NCBI GenBank assembly: GCA_014084085.1
Contig: NPFB01000016.1
Location: forward strand, 67,769 to 131,768
Reading direction: 5' to 3'
DNA length: 64,000 bases
DNA from: Hondaea fermentalgiana
Taxonomy: Eukaryota > Sar > Bigyra > Thraustochytrida > Thraustochytriidae
Shown here piece by piece: positions 45,747 through 56,300 of this stretch. Numbering within the stretch: position 1 is the stretch's first letter; each line of letters starts with the position of its first letter. The notes below the pieces were generated by a model. That model had not been told where the DNA came from. It did not search any database and saw only the letters and a list, made by a program, of their open reading frames with translations. A program made the translations under genes and the position numbers.

Positions 45747-46748
45747 ATGAGGCCGACGAGGCTGCTGGCGGCGGCGACGGTGGCGGCGGCGGCCGCGCTG
45801 GTGCGCGAGGCGAGCGCGTACTGCGTGTGCGCGGACGTGGACTGCGGGAGCGTGTCCACGCTCGAGGACCTCGTCGAGCTCAACGCAGAGTCGACGCTGA
45901 CCTCGGTCACCTGCGTCTCGTACAACGCGAACGACGTTCGCCTCGCGCTCACAGGCACGCTCTCCGAAAGCATCTCGCAGCTTTCAGACCTCAAGTACCT
46001 GCACATCCAAGGCGCAGACTTTCAGTCAGCCATTCCAGACGCCATCACCTCCCTGACAAACCTCGAATTTCTTTGGCTCCCCAACAATGGCTTCACAGAC
46101 TCAATACCCGAGGGTATTGGCGCGCTCACAAAGCTCACGCAGCTTAACCTGAACATCAACAACCTCGAGGGCAGCATCCCCAGCTCAATCGGTGACCTCA
46201 CCAACCTCGTCTCCCTGGAACTGTACAGGAACTCACTCAGCGGCGAGATTCCGACTTCGCTTGGCAACCTCGAGTCGCTCACGAGCCTGTGGCTGAACCG
46301 CAATGAGCTCACGGGCGAGATCCCCTCGTCTCTCGCCGCGCTCCCTTCACTTCGAAACTTTGTTGTCTCCGACAACAAGATTTCGGGCACCGTGCCTGAC
46401 TTTTCGAGCACTTCGCTCAAGAGCCTCTACGTGCGCTCGACGCAAGTTTGCGGCGACGCGCCCTCCTTCAGTGCCCTCTACTCGGACATCACCTCGGACA
46501 CCCTCATTGTTGACTGCTCCGAAGTAGAGACCGCTCGGCCCACGTCCAAACCCACGCCTCAGCCCACTGAAAAGGGCGAAACAGCCTCGCCCACGGTCGA
46601 GTCGGTCCCCACGAGTAGCCCGACCCCTGATGTCAATGGAACGGATTCGGGCGAGACCCCGACGTCAAGCGCACCCACGTCTCCTGTGCCATCTTACATG
46701 GCGCTGCTCGCAGTCGTTTTTGCTGCCAACCTGCTTCACTTGCCCTGA
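45747..46748 (+). CDS. Secreted, probably GPI-anchored leucine-rich repeat protein
   Basis: The product is 333 residues from the ATG at 45747; the frame is open further upstream but that part is repeat-derived Ser/Arg filler. Residues 1-24 are a clear signal peptide (MRPTRLLAAATVAAAAALV, cut near ASA-YC). A small Cys-rich cap (C26-C56) leads into plant-type LRRs (about 72-235: LKYLHIQG, LEFLWLPNNGFTDSIPEGIG, LTQLNLNINNLEGSIPSSIG, LVSLELYRNSLSGEIPTSLG, LTSLWLNRNELTGEIPSSL). A Ser/Thr/Pro stalk (262-314) has one N-glycosylation site (NGT, N297). The last 17 residues are hydrophobic with no following charge, which is the form of a GPI-attachment signal. A cell-surface recognition or wall-binding role is inferred; there is no kinase domain. 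Confidence 0.85.
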   Translation: MRPTRLLAAATVAAAAALVREASAYCVCADVDCGSVSTLEDLVELNAESTLTSVTCVSYNANDVRLALTGTLSESISQLSDLKYLHIQGADFQSAIPDAITSLTNLEFLWLPNNGFTDSIPEGIGALTKLTQLNLNINNLEGSIPSSIGDLTNLVSLELYRNSLSGEIPTSLGNLESLTSLWLNRNELTGEIPSSLAALPSLRNFVVSDNKISGTVPDFSSTSLKSLYVRSTQVCGDAPSFSALYSDITSDTLIVDCSEVETARPTSKPTPQPTEKGETASPTVESVPTSSPTPDVNGTDSGETPTSSAPTSPVPSYMALLAVVFAANLLHLP

Positions 46749-47477
46749 TTGTGATCCATTAAAAACCTCGAGACAGATTTTTCTTTGCACCTTTTGACAT
46801 TCTCCCCATGCAATCTGCCGCCACATACGTGAAGCTAAGTTGTGTAGTAGTAGAGTGATTCGTCAACGAATGCAAGAGCTGTTCTTCGAAGATCTCGAGC
46901 GATATGGCCGAAAAGCTGTGTTGAAAGCAAGTGTCGAAGTTTGTATGAACTATGTCAACAAGAAAGTAGGCCTACGAGGTAGACCTACTACTATCTTGAC
47001 GCGCCCCTCCGCGTATCTTCGGAAGGTGGATGTGTAGGTCTTAGCTCTGGGGGATCGGGCTGTGACCTTTATGCTCTGCGATGGGGTTTGTTTGTACTCT
47101 TCGTTCCATCTATCAAACATGTCATCCCCACGACTGAAGCAAATACGATAGCTGTCATTTGTAAAACTGATGTGATGTGCAACAGCCTCAGCCTCGTCCA
47201 AAGTGTCTTGCCCTCGTACTCCTCCACATTGTGCCTTGGCATGATGACCATCGAAGTCACTGTCGAGATAACCATTCTCCACTTGCGCGCGCCTCTTTTC
47301 CCACTTGCCCTGCCTTGAACGCAAGTGCGGAATCGGCGCCGGCGGATGACTGGCGACCAAGCAAGCGAGCGACGGGCGAGGCGCCAATCGCGAGACAGAC
47401 AAGACCTCGAGCCAGACGGAGCTCGCGCAGACGCTGCAGACGAGGGGCGCAGAGCAGACAGACACAGGCACGATACG
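46749..47477. other. Intergenic region between two plus-strand genes
   Basis: This is 729 bp. It holds the 3' end of the LRR gene and the promoter of the acidic nucleolar-protein gene. A perfect 10-bp palindrome GTAGGCCTAC occurs near 46966. An upstream in-frame ATG at 47346 has poor context (C at -3) and was not used as a start. Confidence 0.4.
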
Positions 47478-48491
47478 ATGCCGGTGACGCGGTCCCGGAG
47501 GCGGCGCGCAGAGTCCGCGGAGAGCAGCGACCTGGAGTCGGACACGAGCATGGGCATGCCCAACAAGAAGTCGCCGCCCGCGACGCGGAGGCGGACCCGC
47601 GGCCAGGTCGCCAAGAAGGCCATCGAAAAAATCGACGAGGGCGACGAGGAGCACGACAGCTCTGATGAAGAGGAACAAATTGCAGGAAAAACTCAAGAGA
47701 ACGACGACTCGCAAGAGAGCGATGAAGAGGAGAACGACAACGAGGACGAAGATGAGGCAGATGAACAAGAGGAGCAAATCGATGACGAGTCGTCGGATGA
47801 AGACCAAGCCAACAATGAGGAAGTCGCCGAACAAGTCGAGGACGAAGAGGCCGAATTAATCGAATCCTCGGATGATGACGAGGCGCCCGAAGAAATCGCA
47901 CAAGTCACCGTCCGGGAGGAACTCGACGATGAAAAACAGGTAGCCGAAGAGCCAGAGCGACAGACCAAAAAAACCAAGCGTGGAAAGCGAAGCGCAGTTT
48001 CTCGCGCCAAGCGAATTGTCGATACACAGGACACCGACGCTCTTGACGAGGAAGAGCTTCCGGCCGATGTTCTTGCCGCCGTGCTTGAAGTAAAAGAGTC
48101 ACAAGCAAAAGCACAGGAGGAGGCGGACCAGAGCGACAAAAAGCGACGCAAAAAGGAACCCGTCGTTATTGGAGGCTCGCGTCCCGAAGACGAGATCCGC
48201 CAACCGCCATCACGCAATGACAACATTCAACTCGCTTACACAACCACGCAAAATGGCCAAGAAGTTACCATTTACCAGGATGCGCGCCAACGAACCGTGT
48301 TTGACGAGGACGATGATGATGAAATGCTTGACTCCGACGACGATGATGGAGTACCTAATATGGATGATAGCATGCAGGCGTTCGCTGCCCATTTTCTCAA
48401 TGGTGGACGAAGGGAACGCGTTAGCGCAGCAGCGCTGCGCAAGCCACACAAGGAAAGACGAAAACAGATCATGACACGACGCATCCGCTAA
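47478..48491 (+). CDS. Acidic nucleolar protein, Utp16/Bud21-like (U3 snoRNA-associated)
   Basis: The product is 337 residues from the ATG at 47478 (A at -3). It has a basic N-terminus (RSRRRR), then a long Glu/Asp-rich region (about 52-165) with casein-kinase-2-like SD/SE sites. The motif SSDDDEAPEEIAQVTVRE (130-147) resembles the conserved DDDAPEEVS block of the Bud21/Utp16 family. A Lys/Arg segment (163-181), LPADVLAAVLEVKES (194-208) and a basic C-terminus follow (KPHKERRKQIMTRRIR). Utp16 is a component of the small-subunit processome that acts with U3 snoRNA in 18S rRNA maturation. The motif match is short and the rest is low complexity, so the family call is tentative. Confidence 0.55.
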   Translation: MPVTRSRRRRAESAESSDLESDTSMGMPNKKSPPATRRRTRGQVAKKAIEKIDEGDEEHDSSDEEEQIAGKTQENDDSQESDEEENDNEDEDEADEQEEQIDDESSDEDQANNEEVAEQVEDEEAELIESSDDDEAPEEIAQVTVREELDDEKQVAEEPERQTKKTKRGKRSAVSRAKRIVDTQDTDALDEEELPADVLAAVLEVKESQAKAQEEADQSDKKRRKKEPVVIGGSRPEDEIRQPPSRNDNIQLAYTTTQNGQEVTIYQDARQRTVFDEDDDDEMLDSDDDDGVPNMDDSMQAFAAHFLNGGRRERVSAAALRKPHKERRKQIMTRRIR

Positions 48492-48867
48492 AAAAAAAAA
48501 GCTAGTCTGCACCTTTCGGAATAGAAATTTTAAAAATACTGTGCCCAATTTCCTTACTATTGACGTTTGTTTCCGGGGTTCGCCAAACTGACAAAGGATC
48601 TCCTCTGGCATTCTGAATACCACTGCAAAAAAAAAGAAGAAAAAAAGACACAAGGTCGGTCTCTCATGATTCTCGTAATAGATGGGTCTCAAGCAATAAA
48701 GAGCCTCGCAGAACACCAGACATCATTGTTACGCCACCCCAAATGTAAAGACCAAGGTCTTGGATCATGACGAATGTGCCGGTCAAGAAGCCTGATCAAT
48801 CAAATACACAAGAGCAATTAATTAATTTCGATTCTGTGTCTACTTTCGACATCCAAAAGTCTGTCTT
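48492..48867. other. Convergent 3' spacer
   Basis: This is 376 bp of AT-rich sequence with A10 just after the stop of the acidic protein gene and a short A-rich stretch near 48625-48650. No gene is seen. Confidence 0.5.
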
Positions 48868-49830
48868 TCAGGGCATTGGTCCACACAACTTTCCAAACAA
48901 AGAACTTCGCGTATCGCGAAGACCGCGAACCAGCTTTTTCAAAAATGTTTCCAGGGCCTTTCCACCCATCTGAAAAGATTGAACCTCGCCATGAGCTTTT
49001 TCAAGGGCATCCTCCCACGCCCGCTTGTCATCAATGGAGGCTTGCTCCGGTGCCTTCCAATTCATAATTTCTGGTGAAGTGTCACAGGCAGGTCGCTCAT
49101 CATTAGTTCGCTTCGAGGTTGCCTCAGACAAAACCTCGCGCCCGTCGGATCCCACACTCGTTTTCGTCGTCTTGACGGTAACCTCCTCATCGTCACAAAC
49201 ATCACCGAAAAGGGTGTCACGGAGATCGTTCAGGTATCGCGAACGATCCTTGAGAAGCGCAAGCAACGGAGCACCACCTGTGGTCATTCCGCTAATCTGC
49301 GCACGAACTTGTTCGACGGCATCTTCCCATGCGTAGCGCGCCTTTGTCTCCGCGGACGAAGGCGCCCGCCACTCCAAAATCGTGTTTGAAAAAGGTCGCT
49401 TGACTCCCCTGCATGCTTTCTTTGAAGCAGACAAGCTAGCAAGAGACTCAATCTGAGATGCATCGAGCACTTCTTCTCTCTCGTCCAATGCAGGGGTTGA
49501 CTTTGCTGCGCTGTCGATCCCACGACCACCAACACGCTTCTCTTTCCGCAATGGCTGATCATTTTCTTGCTGGGCTGCTGCTCCTCCGATTGACCGACGA
49601 AGAGAACAAGGCTCGCCGAACAGGCGGAGGCGATGCTCTACAAGTTCGGCTCGAATCGAGCGATCCAATGCGCGCTGTTTGCCTGGCGGCGCCTTTGACA
49701 GCCGCAGCGTGTGCTTGTGAACGAGCTTTTGCCACTCTTCGAACTGCTCGCTTGACACAAATGACCCAGTCGGGCGCCAGTCCAGAATACCCTCCGTATC
49801 ACGAGCAGAGAAATCAAGACAGCGAGCGCT
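48868..49830 (-). repeat. Three protein repeats, ILxW ... LFGxxC
   Basis: Copies lie at about residues 883-956, 1022-1092 and 1128-1198. Each starts with I-L/M-x-W-R/K (ILDWRP, ILEWRAP, IMNWKAP), has a conserved mid-repeat Trp and a helical stretch, and ends 58-60 residues later with LFGEPC, LFGDVC or LFGKLC. Copies 2 and 3 share WEDA-x-E and RDT-x-x-LFG. Confidence 0.75.
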
Positions 49831-52470
49831 TGCGTCTACTGGACGCGGGCCGTCTTCCGCAGCGTCGTGAGTCCATTTCCTCGTGAGCCATTGGGTCACC
49901 ATGCGGTCGTGATCATCCGTTAGAGCAGTGGCAAAGGTCAGAATTTCGCCAATGCCGCCCAAGAACTCGCAACCTCCGTTTGAACCGCCCACAGAGAGCT
50001 TCTGGTTCACTGAGAAGAGCATGTCGTGGTGCACGCCGACTTGAAGAAATCCAGAGTTCCCCGTTCCAACCTCGACGCCCGATTGCATACCAAGGCGATA
50101 CTTGGCAAGGACGAACTCCTGGTCTGCAATGGGCTCGTCAGCACCTCGTAGGCGCTTCTTCGATGACATTCGAGGAAACAGAAAACCGTGCTTCGACTTG
50201 AATCCAGCCTTTTGACCATCGTACAAAAAGCCCCCGTTCGGAAAATGACCAAAAAGACGCTGGTACGTTGCCTCAGGGTCGGCAGCAGATGGCCGCAATA
50301 CCACATACGCCGTCATGGGCGCAGATAGCTGCATCCCTGGCACCGTGAGACTGCATCCGAATTCGACAAACGAGAGGCACGAATCGCTCTGCGCTTTTTG
50401 CATGCGCGGCAAATTCCGGCCGTGTACCGGACTCGAAAATGATACGAGCTTGCCAGGATGCAGCGTATCCCACTGCAGCACGCTTTGACCATCGGGGGCC
50501 AGCGTAATGCCTTCGCTCGCTTTCAGCCAGACCATCGGATGGAGCTGAGGCGCATGCTCATGAACGAAGTCCATCAGGCCAACATCCTGCGACGACGTGT
50601 CGCACACACGTGTCGAGGACTTTTCCGACCCAAGAACCTGGTGACCTTCCTTGTCATGACTTTGCTCGATGCTGGCGTCCTGGACCATCAAGTGGTCCTT
50701 TGGACCCGCACCATTGTTGACTTCTTGCATGACGCTGTCCATATTCACCGAGAAGTCAGACCACCAGCGTTTCTCAAGGTAGTTTTCCACACGCTTCATC
50801 TTGTCATCGGCAATCTTGCCTTGGAATACAATTACTTCCGCGATTCCACCACGGAATCCGCAGCCGCCGTCAACTCCACCAATGCTGAGACGCGAGTCCT
50901 TCGAGATTTGGACAGGTTGTGAGCTGACGCGAAAGAGCGGATCGTGATTTACGCCCACGGAGACACCTTGTTTTCCGGCGAGCCTGTACTTTAGCAAAAT
51001 GAGACCATGTTGTGCCCGGATTTCACTCTTTAACGCGTGCCGCTGTAGTTTGCGGTCGCCTCCAGAGTAAAAGCTTGGACTTGCGTCCACAAAGCGGAAC
51101 TGCCCATGCGGATAATGACCAAAGAAACGCTGGCCTCGCGCCCACTGCCCAAACAGGAACGCTTCGGGACGAAGCACAAAGAATAGCGTTGCCTCATCCG
51201 TCAACTTGAGCTTGGAAGATTCCAGAGCACATGGAAACTCCACAAGAGGTAATTTACGCAGCTTATCGTGACTCAAAACGGGCTCGCCATCTGTAGAGGC
51301 GTGGTCCTCGTGGCCGAAGAACTCGTGTACGTGCGTGCTTGGGTCAGTCGGCACAAAGTCCACATTTCGCGTCAGATCACTCCATCGCTGCACAGCATTC
51401 TTTTCGTCGGTGTACACGCCATGATCAGCACGAAGCCAAAGCATCATATTCGTGTCTTTGTCAAGCTCTTCTTGAAACGCTGCGGTGTTCATGTCGCCAG
51501 TTTCAACGAGCTTTTCTTCGGAGAGACTTTGAGGGGCATCCCCTACTTGCTCGACGAGCTTTGGCGCATCTGCGTCCTCATTAAAGGCACCAGTCTGGTC
51601 ATTCATGGGCAGTTCATCTCGAGTCGACAAGGTGGATTCGTGCAATTCCTCTTGAGAGGAATGCTTTTTCTGTAAAGTAGATACCTCCGGTGAAACGACC
51701 GGAATTTCGTCTTCAGCGAAAACATCGGTGAGCTTCTCATCATTCAGATGGGCCGCTGCAAGGCCTTGTTCGTGCTCCGCTTGTTCTTCGAGCGCCTCCC
51801 CGAGTTGCTCTTCGATCTGTGCAGGAGATACAGGTTTCTTGTTTGCCATTTCGAAAGCCTCATCCTCTCCATTGGCGCGAGTCTCTTCGACTGCTTCTTT
51901 CAAGTCCGATGCTTCTGCAGGGCTTACTTGCAGCGAATCTAATCGGGCCTGCAAAGCTTCTGTAAAGGAGGATTGTGGCTCGGATTGAAGCTTGGGATGG
52001 TCTGTTTCTGTTGCCAGAGGACTTGTCTCTGCGGAGGTTTGAGCACCGTCGGTCGTCTCAACGACGGTCTTCAGCTGTTCTCTTTCTCCTCCGTCGTCTA
52101 CACTGCAAAATTCTAGACAGAATTTGACCTTTTTCCCGTCGCCCAAACTCGCTGGGGCGTGGAGGATGCATCGATTAAGACAAGCTTTGTCCTCCATGAG
52201 GTTTACTTGACGCAACCTTCCATCGACAAATGACATGTTTTGGCCAAAGTTGTAGAGCTGCAGAGACAAGAGCATCATGCACAAGATCGTGATGCTAGTC
52301 ACGACCGTTACGAGCAAGGTCATGCCGCGGCAGAAAGGTCTTTTCCTTCGGGGTTGCGCATTCACTCTGTGACCTTGCACCACAACAGGCTTGCGAGGCT
52401 TGAATTCCGCCGTCACATTCTTGCCCACTCCCGACGCTTCCCCCGATACGGGCACGATCGCGCGCCGCAT
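48868..52470 (-). CDS. Type II membrane protein with two LamG-like domains and three C-terminal repeats
   Basis: The product is 1,200 residues from the ATG at 52470 (MRRAIVPVSG); a TTG further upstream was ignored. A basic cytosolic N-terminus (1-49) precedes one membrane helix (about 50-73, MTLLVTVVTSITILCMMLLSL), which suggests a type II topology with the rest outside or in the lumen. A Cys cluster (C97-C124) and an acidic, low-complexity stalk (about 130-330) follow. Two concanavalin-A/LamG-like units lie at about 342-568 and 642-863; each has MLWLRADHG or MVWLKASEG, an internal W-D, RFFGHYPHG or RLFGHFPNG, and GGCGFRGGIAEVIVF or GGCEFLGGIGEILTF. The last 320 residues hold three copies of an unnamed repeat. 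Glycan binding at the cell surface or Golgi is plausible but inferred. Confidence 0.75.
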   Translation of the reverse strand: MRRAIVPVSGEASGVGKNVTAEFKPRKPVVVQGHRVNAQPRRKRPFCRGMTLLVTVVTSITILCMMLLSLQLYNFGQNMSFVDGRLRQVNLMEDKACLNRCILHAPASLGDGKKVKFCLEFCSVDDGGEREQLKTVVETTDGAQTSAETSPLATETDHPKLQSEPQSSFTEALQARLDSLQVSPAEASDLKEAVEETRANGEDEAFEMANKKPVSPAQIEEQLGEALEEQAEHEQGLAAAHLNDEKLTDVFAEDEIPVVSPEVSTLQKKHSSQEELHESTLSTRDELPMNDQTGAFNEDADAPKLVEQVGDAPQSLSEEKLVETGDMNTAAFQEELDKDTNMMLWLRADHGVYTDEKNAVQRWSDLTRNVDFVPTDPSTHVHEFFGHEDHASTDGEPVLSHDKLRKLPLVEFPCALESSKLKLTDEATLFFVLRPEAFLFGQWARGQRFFGHYPHGQFRFVDASPSFYSGGDRKLQRHALKSEIRAQHGLILLKYRLAGKQGVSVGVNHDPLFRVSSQPVQISKDSRLSIGGVDGGCGFRGGIAEVIVFQGKIADDKMKRVENYLEKRWWSDFSVNMDSVMQEVNNGAGPKDHLMVQDASIEQSHDKEGHQVLGSEKSSTRVCDTSSQDVGLMDFVHEHAPQLHPMVWLKASEGITLAPDGQSVLQWDTLHPGKLVSFSSPVHGRNLPRMQKAQSDSCLSFVEFGCSLTVPGMQLSAPMTAYVVLRPSAADPEATYQRLFGHFPNGGFLYDGQKAGFKSKHGFLFPRMSSKKRLRGADEPIADQEFVLAKYRLGMQSGVEVGTGNSGFLQVGVHHDMLFSVNQKLSVGGSNGGCEFLGGIGEILTFATALTDDHDRMVTQWLTRKWTHDAAEDGPRPVDASARCLDFSARDTEGILDWRPTGSFVSSEQFEEWQKLVHKHTLRLSKAPPGKQRALDRSIRAELVEHRLRLFGEPCSLRRSIGGAAAQQENDQPLRKEKRVGGRGIDSAAKSTPALDEREEVLDASQIESLASLSASKKACRGVKRPFSNTILEWRAPSSAETKARYAWEDAVEQVRAQISGMTTGGAPLLALLKDRSRYLNDLRDTLFGDVCDDEEVTVKTTKTSVGSDGREVLSEATSKRTNDERPACDTSPEIMNWKAPEQASIDDKRAWEDALEKAHGEVQSFQMGGKALETFLKKLVRGLRDTRSSLFGKLCGPMP

Positions 52471-53388
52471 GTTCCCGCTCCTACAGCCAGCCAACTAACC
52501 AGCCAGCCAGCCAGCCAGCCAGCGAGCCAGCCAGCCACAGCCGACTCGCCCGAGGTGACGCGAGAACCGCGCTCCACGGTGAACAAATTCTGCTCTCGGT
52601 CTCGCTCTGCTCTGCTCTTCTCCATTTCGCCTTACGTCTCCTCTTCCTTCCCCCACCCCAACAACAAAGTGGAGACCGCCGTGCTCCACATCGCCCGGCA
52701 TCCACGCTCTCGAGAGCGCGACCGTAACGGTCGCATCCCTACTTGCTAGGCGCGGACCGCGCTCCGCCCCCTCTGCGCCCGCGAGGTGATCGCGGAGCCG
52801 CGTCTCCAAGCCGTTGCACACCTGAGTCTCTGCTTGGCGCGCGATCCGCGCCTCGGCGCGTGTGCACATTGGTGTCGACGATGCACAAGCGGCGCGCGGC
52901 ATGTGCGCGCTCGGCCTCCTGGAGCTCGCGCACAAGTTGATCGAGCTGCAGCAAAGCCGAGTTGGACGCCGCGCGCGGAGCGGCAGGCGGGCGCGAGGGC
53001 CGCGCATCGCCGCGGACCGGGCGACGGACGCGGCGCGAGGAGGAAAGCGGCGGCCGAGGGCGGCGGAGGCGCCGCGGCCGGCGCGAACGGCGGATCCCCG
53101 GCGGCCGGAACGGNNNNNNNNNNNNNNNNNNNNNNNNNNNNNNNNNNNNNNNNNNNNNNNNNNNNNNNNNNNNNNNNNNNNNNNNNNNNNNNNNNNNNNN
53201 NNNNNNNNNNNNNCGGAACGGAGCGGGTGCGCGCACGCCCTCCCTCTCTCGGACGGCGCGCGCGCCTCGGCTGGGGGCCACGCGCTCGTCGCCAGCCGCA
53301 GACGCGGGCGCCGCGCTGTCCTCCCTGGGCGTGAGCAGACGCGGAAGATCTCGAGCGAGCTGCATCTGTAGTGGACAGCGTCGTGAAG
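52471..53388. promoter_or_regulatory. Divergent GC-rich spacer with CCAG run and assembly gap
   Basis: This separates the LamG-like and kinase genes. A CCAG tetranucleotide run (52499-52538) lies about 30 bp upstream of the LamG-like gene's ATG. The centre is very GC-rich and broken by gap 2. The long ORFs running through the gap have no domains. Confidence 0.5.
53114..53213. other. Assembly gap, 100 N
   Basis: Exactly 100 unknown bases in a GC-rich promoter region. The eight bases before the gap and the eight after it are identical (CGGAACGG), so the two contig ends may in fact overlap and the gap may be spurious. Confidence 0.95.
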
Positions 53389-56300
53389 ATGTCTGGCGGT
53401 ATGGACACCGCGGCCCTGGCGAGGCACCTCGTGGCGCGGCAACAACAGCATGAACAGCAGCAGCGGCGGCAACAGTCCGAGGAAGGCCAAGACCATGACC
53501 AGACGACTACGTCGACGCAAGCCCAAGCACATCGGGCAAGCGCAAGTCGCGCGAGTTCGTCCCACCGTCCTGGTCATCAGAGGAACAGCACAGGGGAGCT
53601 CTCTGTAGAGACGCCTCCGCGCACAGGGTCGTTGTCGAGCCACACATCGGGAGAAGAGAGCCCACCGGTGACTTCAGCACGCCCTCGTGGTGCTCGTCAT
53701 GCGCGTCGAGCATCCACACCATTCTCACGAGCTGCGGCTGCTGCTACAAATGCGATCGCATCTCGAGTCATGCGTATCGCTTCACGCGGACACTCGCCTT
53801 CTTCGGCGGCAGACGAGAGCCCTCGACGGCTGGCTCGTAATCACTCCAAAGATGAGGATGCTCTGCTTCCTGAGAACGTTCCGCTGCACGGTACCAAAGC
53901 TGGTCAAGACGGTCCTGAGGAATCCTTTCCGAATCGTGCAGCGACGAAGATCGACAACAAACAAATCACGCAGGATCCTTCTTCGTTTTCGAAGTCTTCT
54001 GTAGGCCCACCATTTTTATCAGAAATTACGCAGGGCCGCGCGCGGCAGGACACTGGCTTTGACTCTGCCGAAACTCAAAATGGTGACAACGACACCAACA
54101 ATGGCGATTATTCCCAGGGCCTGAACATTGCCAAGGCGCGCGCAAGTGCGGCTGCGGCAGCCGCAGCAGCAATGCATAACAAGAGAGTCATGGATAAGGA
54201 CAAGCAGAATCGCGGCGAAGAATTTCGTGCAGCGCTGAATTTGCCGTCCATCTCACAGGAGCAAACCTCGCGCGTCGGCGGAAACAGCTCGTCGCCCAGC
54301 ATTGGCGGCGAGCGGCCGATGTCGCTCCCTCCATCGGCACTCGTTCGTAATCATGTGCTTCCTCGTCCACCAAGCCGCGTCAGCGCCGGCGGGCAAAATG
54401 AGATTGACCCGTCGCTCAATGAACTCGGCAGAGGTATTCATGTGGCGCTAACATTCTTGGACGCGAGTGACCGCGACATTCGCCTACACAGCGGAGAAGC
54501 GATCGCTCAGCTTCTCAAGGACTGTGGTCGCCGTGATATTCACAACGCTTCATCTCAAGGGACTGGGGGCCAGCAGAAGGCAACCTTTGCGGAACTGACC
54601 ATGGACGAAATGAGCGCCCTCAAGGTTTTGGCAACCTCGAGAGCGTCCTCGCTGCGTCGGGTTGCGGCCGAGGTTCTCGGTGAATACTCGAGCAGGTCCG
54701 GCATTCCGCGTGGCAAGACGACACTTAGGTCCTTCTTGAAGGACGCAACAGATCTCGTCAAATCGTCAGAATGCGCTTTACAGATCTTCGCCGTGCGCGT
54801 CGCCATTGACTTTGCTTCAAAGGGAACCATTTGGCAAAAGCGACTCGTGGAGATGCACTGGTTCCAGCTCATTGTTGCTGTGGTGAGCAAGACGCTTCAG
54901 GATGCGACCACAACGCGACGACTCCATCCGCACCGCACGGACTCGCCGACACCTGCCGACGACGCAGGTGTGGCAAGTGGCACCGATCCCTCAGGAGCAA
55001 CATCGGTGTCTACGGGACTTGATGCCGACGACGTTGCAGATGGCGACGGTGAAGGTGACGGTGACGCGAGCAGCTCACGCAACGTCGGCCAGACTGAAAT
55101 TGTGCTCAATTTTTCGGAGGAGCAGCGACGCCTGCTCAAGCTTGCATTTGAGTTTATCGGCAAGCTCGATCTGGATGATGTGGAAAAGAGCATGAAACAA
55201 GGAAATCGAAGTGATTTGCTTGGGGAGATCCGCGAAGGCCGCAAGAAACTCATCAACTTGTTGACGGACATGTGCATGGGCTCAAGTCTACACGTCCACG
55301 TGTCACTGCTAAAGCTACTCTTCAATGCTTTTGGAGGCCTTGTGCGCAATTTGACCAAGGATCATTGGCAGGATGGTCTCGAGGAGCAGTTCATTGAACG
55401 CGCACTAGGCATTATTTTAGAGCGCGCCGAGGAGGCCGCCCATCAACATCAGTCGCTGGTGAGTGCGATTCTTTCTCAGAGCATGATGCAAGGCGACGCC
55501 GATGACATGATCCCGGACATGTACGATGAAGCCTATGAGGATGGCGCGTCTCACTTGCAGGCCACCGAAATGCTTAATGGTTTAGCCTCGCCAATGACAC
55601 CGTCGACGCCATCTGCAATGCCAGGCATTGTTGGCTTTTCGCAACCAGGCCTGGGCACGAGCCCGGCAACGCAAGCGGCGGCCACGGAGGCCACAGCAGC
55701 CTTGACGCAGCTGCAGCTTGCACAACAACAAATGTATCGACAAACGTCCAGCTTGACGTCTTCGACGCTTTCGTACATGTCCCTTGGTGGATTTCGAAAT
55801 GGGGGCGGCGGCGGCGGCGGCGGCGGCGGCGGCATGGCTGGGACGCCAGCAGCTGTTGCGGGAACCCCACGGCCCTCCGTGCTGGCTGCCGAGCTTGCTG
55901 CAAATGAGTCAAGATGGGCTCAGTCGCAGCGCAATGCGCAGCAGTCGAATCAGCTGCTCGTCAAGAAGCTCCATTTGGTGGCACTGACGATGGGGGCGCT
56001 CGAGGTTGTGCAGCACGCATGTGTAAGTTCGCGCGCAATCGCAAATGCAACCGTGGAGCTTTTCGAGATGCGCGGTGTTATGCGCGTGCTCAATATGCTC
56101 TACCGCAGCGACGTGCCCGGCGCCAAGGCGCAGATCGCGCAGTTTTTGTGTACGCTGTGCGAAAACGTGAGCGATCGTCACAAGGTGCAGCTGTGCGAAA
56201 GCGGTGTGATCGTACGTCTTCTCCGCCTTGCCTCGCCAAGTTCTGTGTATGGCAAAAAGAGTCCTGGTGGTCTTGCTAGTAGTGACGAAGCAGCCTTTGT

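Noticed and set aside
52495..53643. Long minus-strand ORF running through assembly gap 2
   Set aside because: Includes 34 unknown residues from the N run and a CCAG repeat translated as LAGW; no domain, and joining across a gap of unknown size is not valid.
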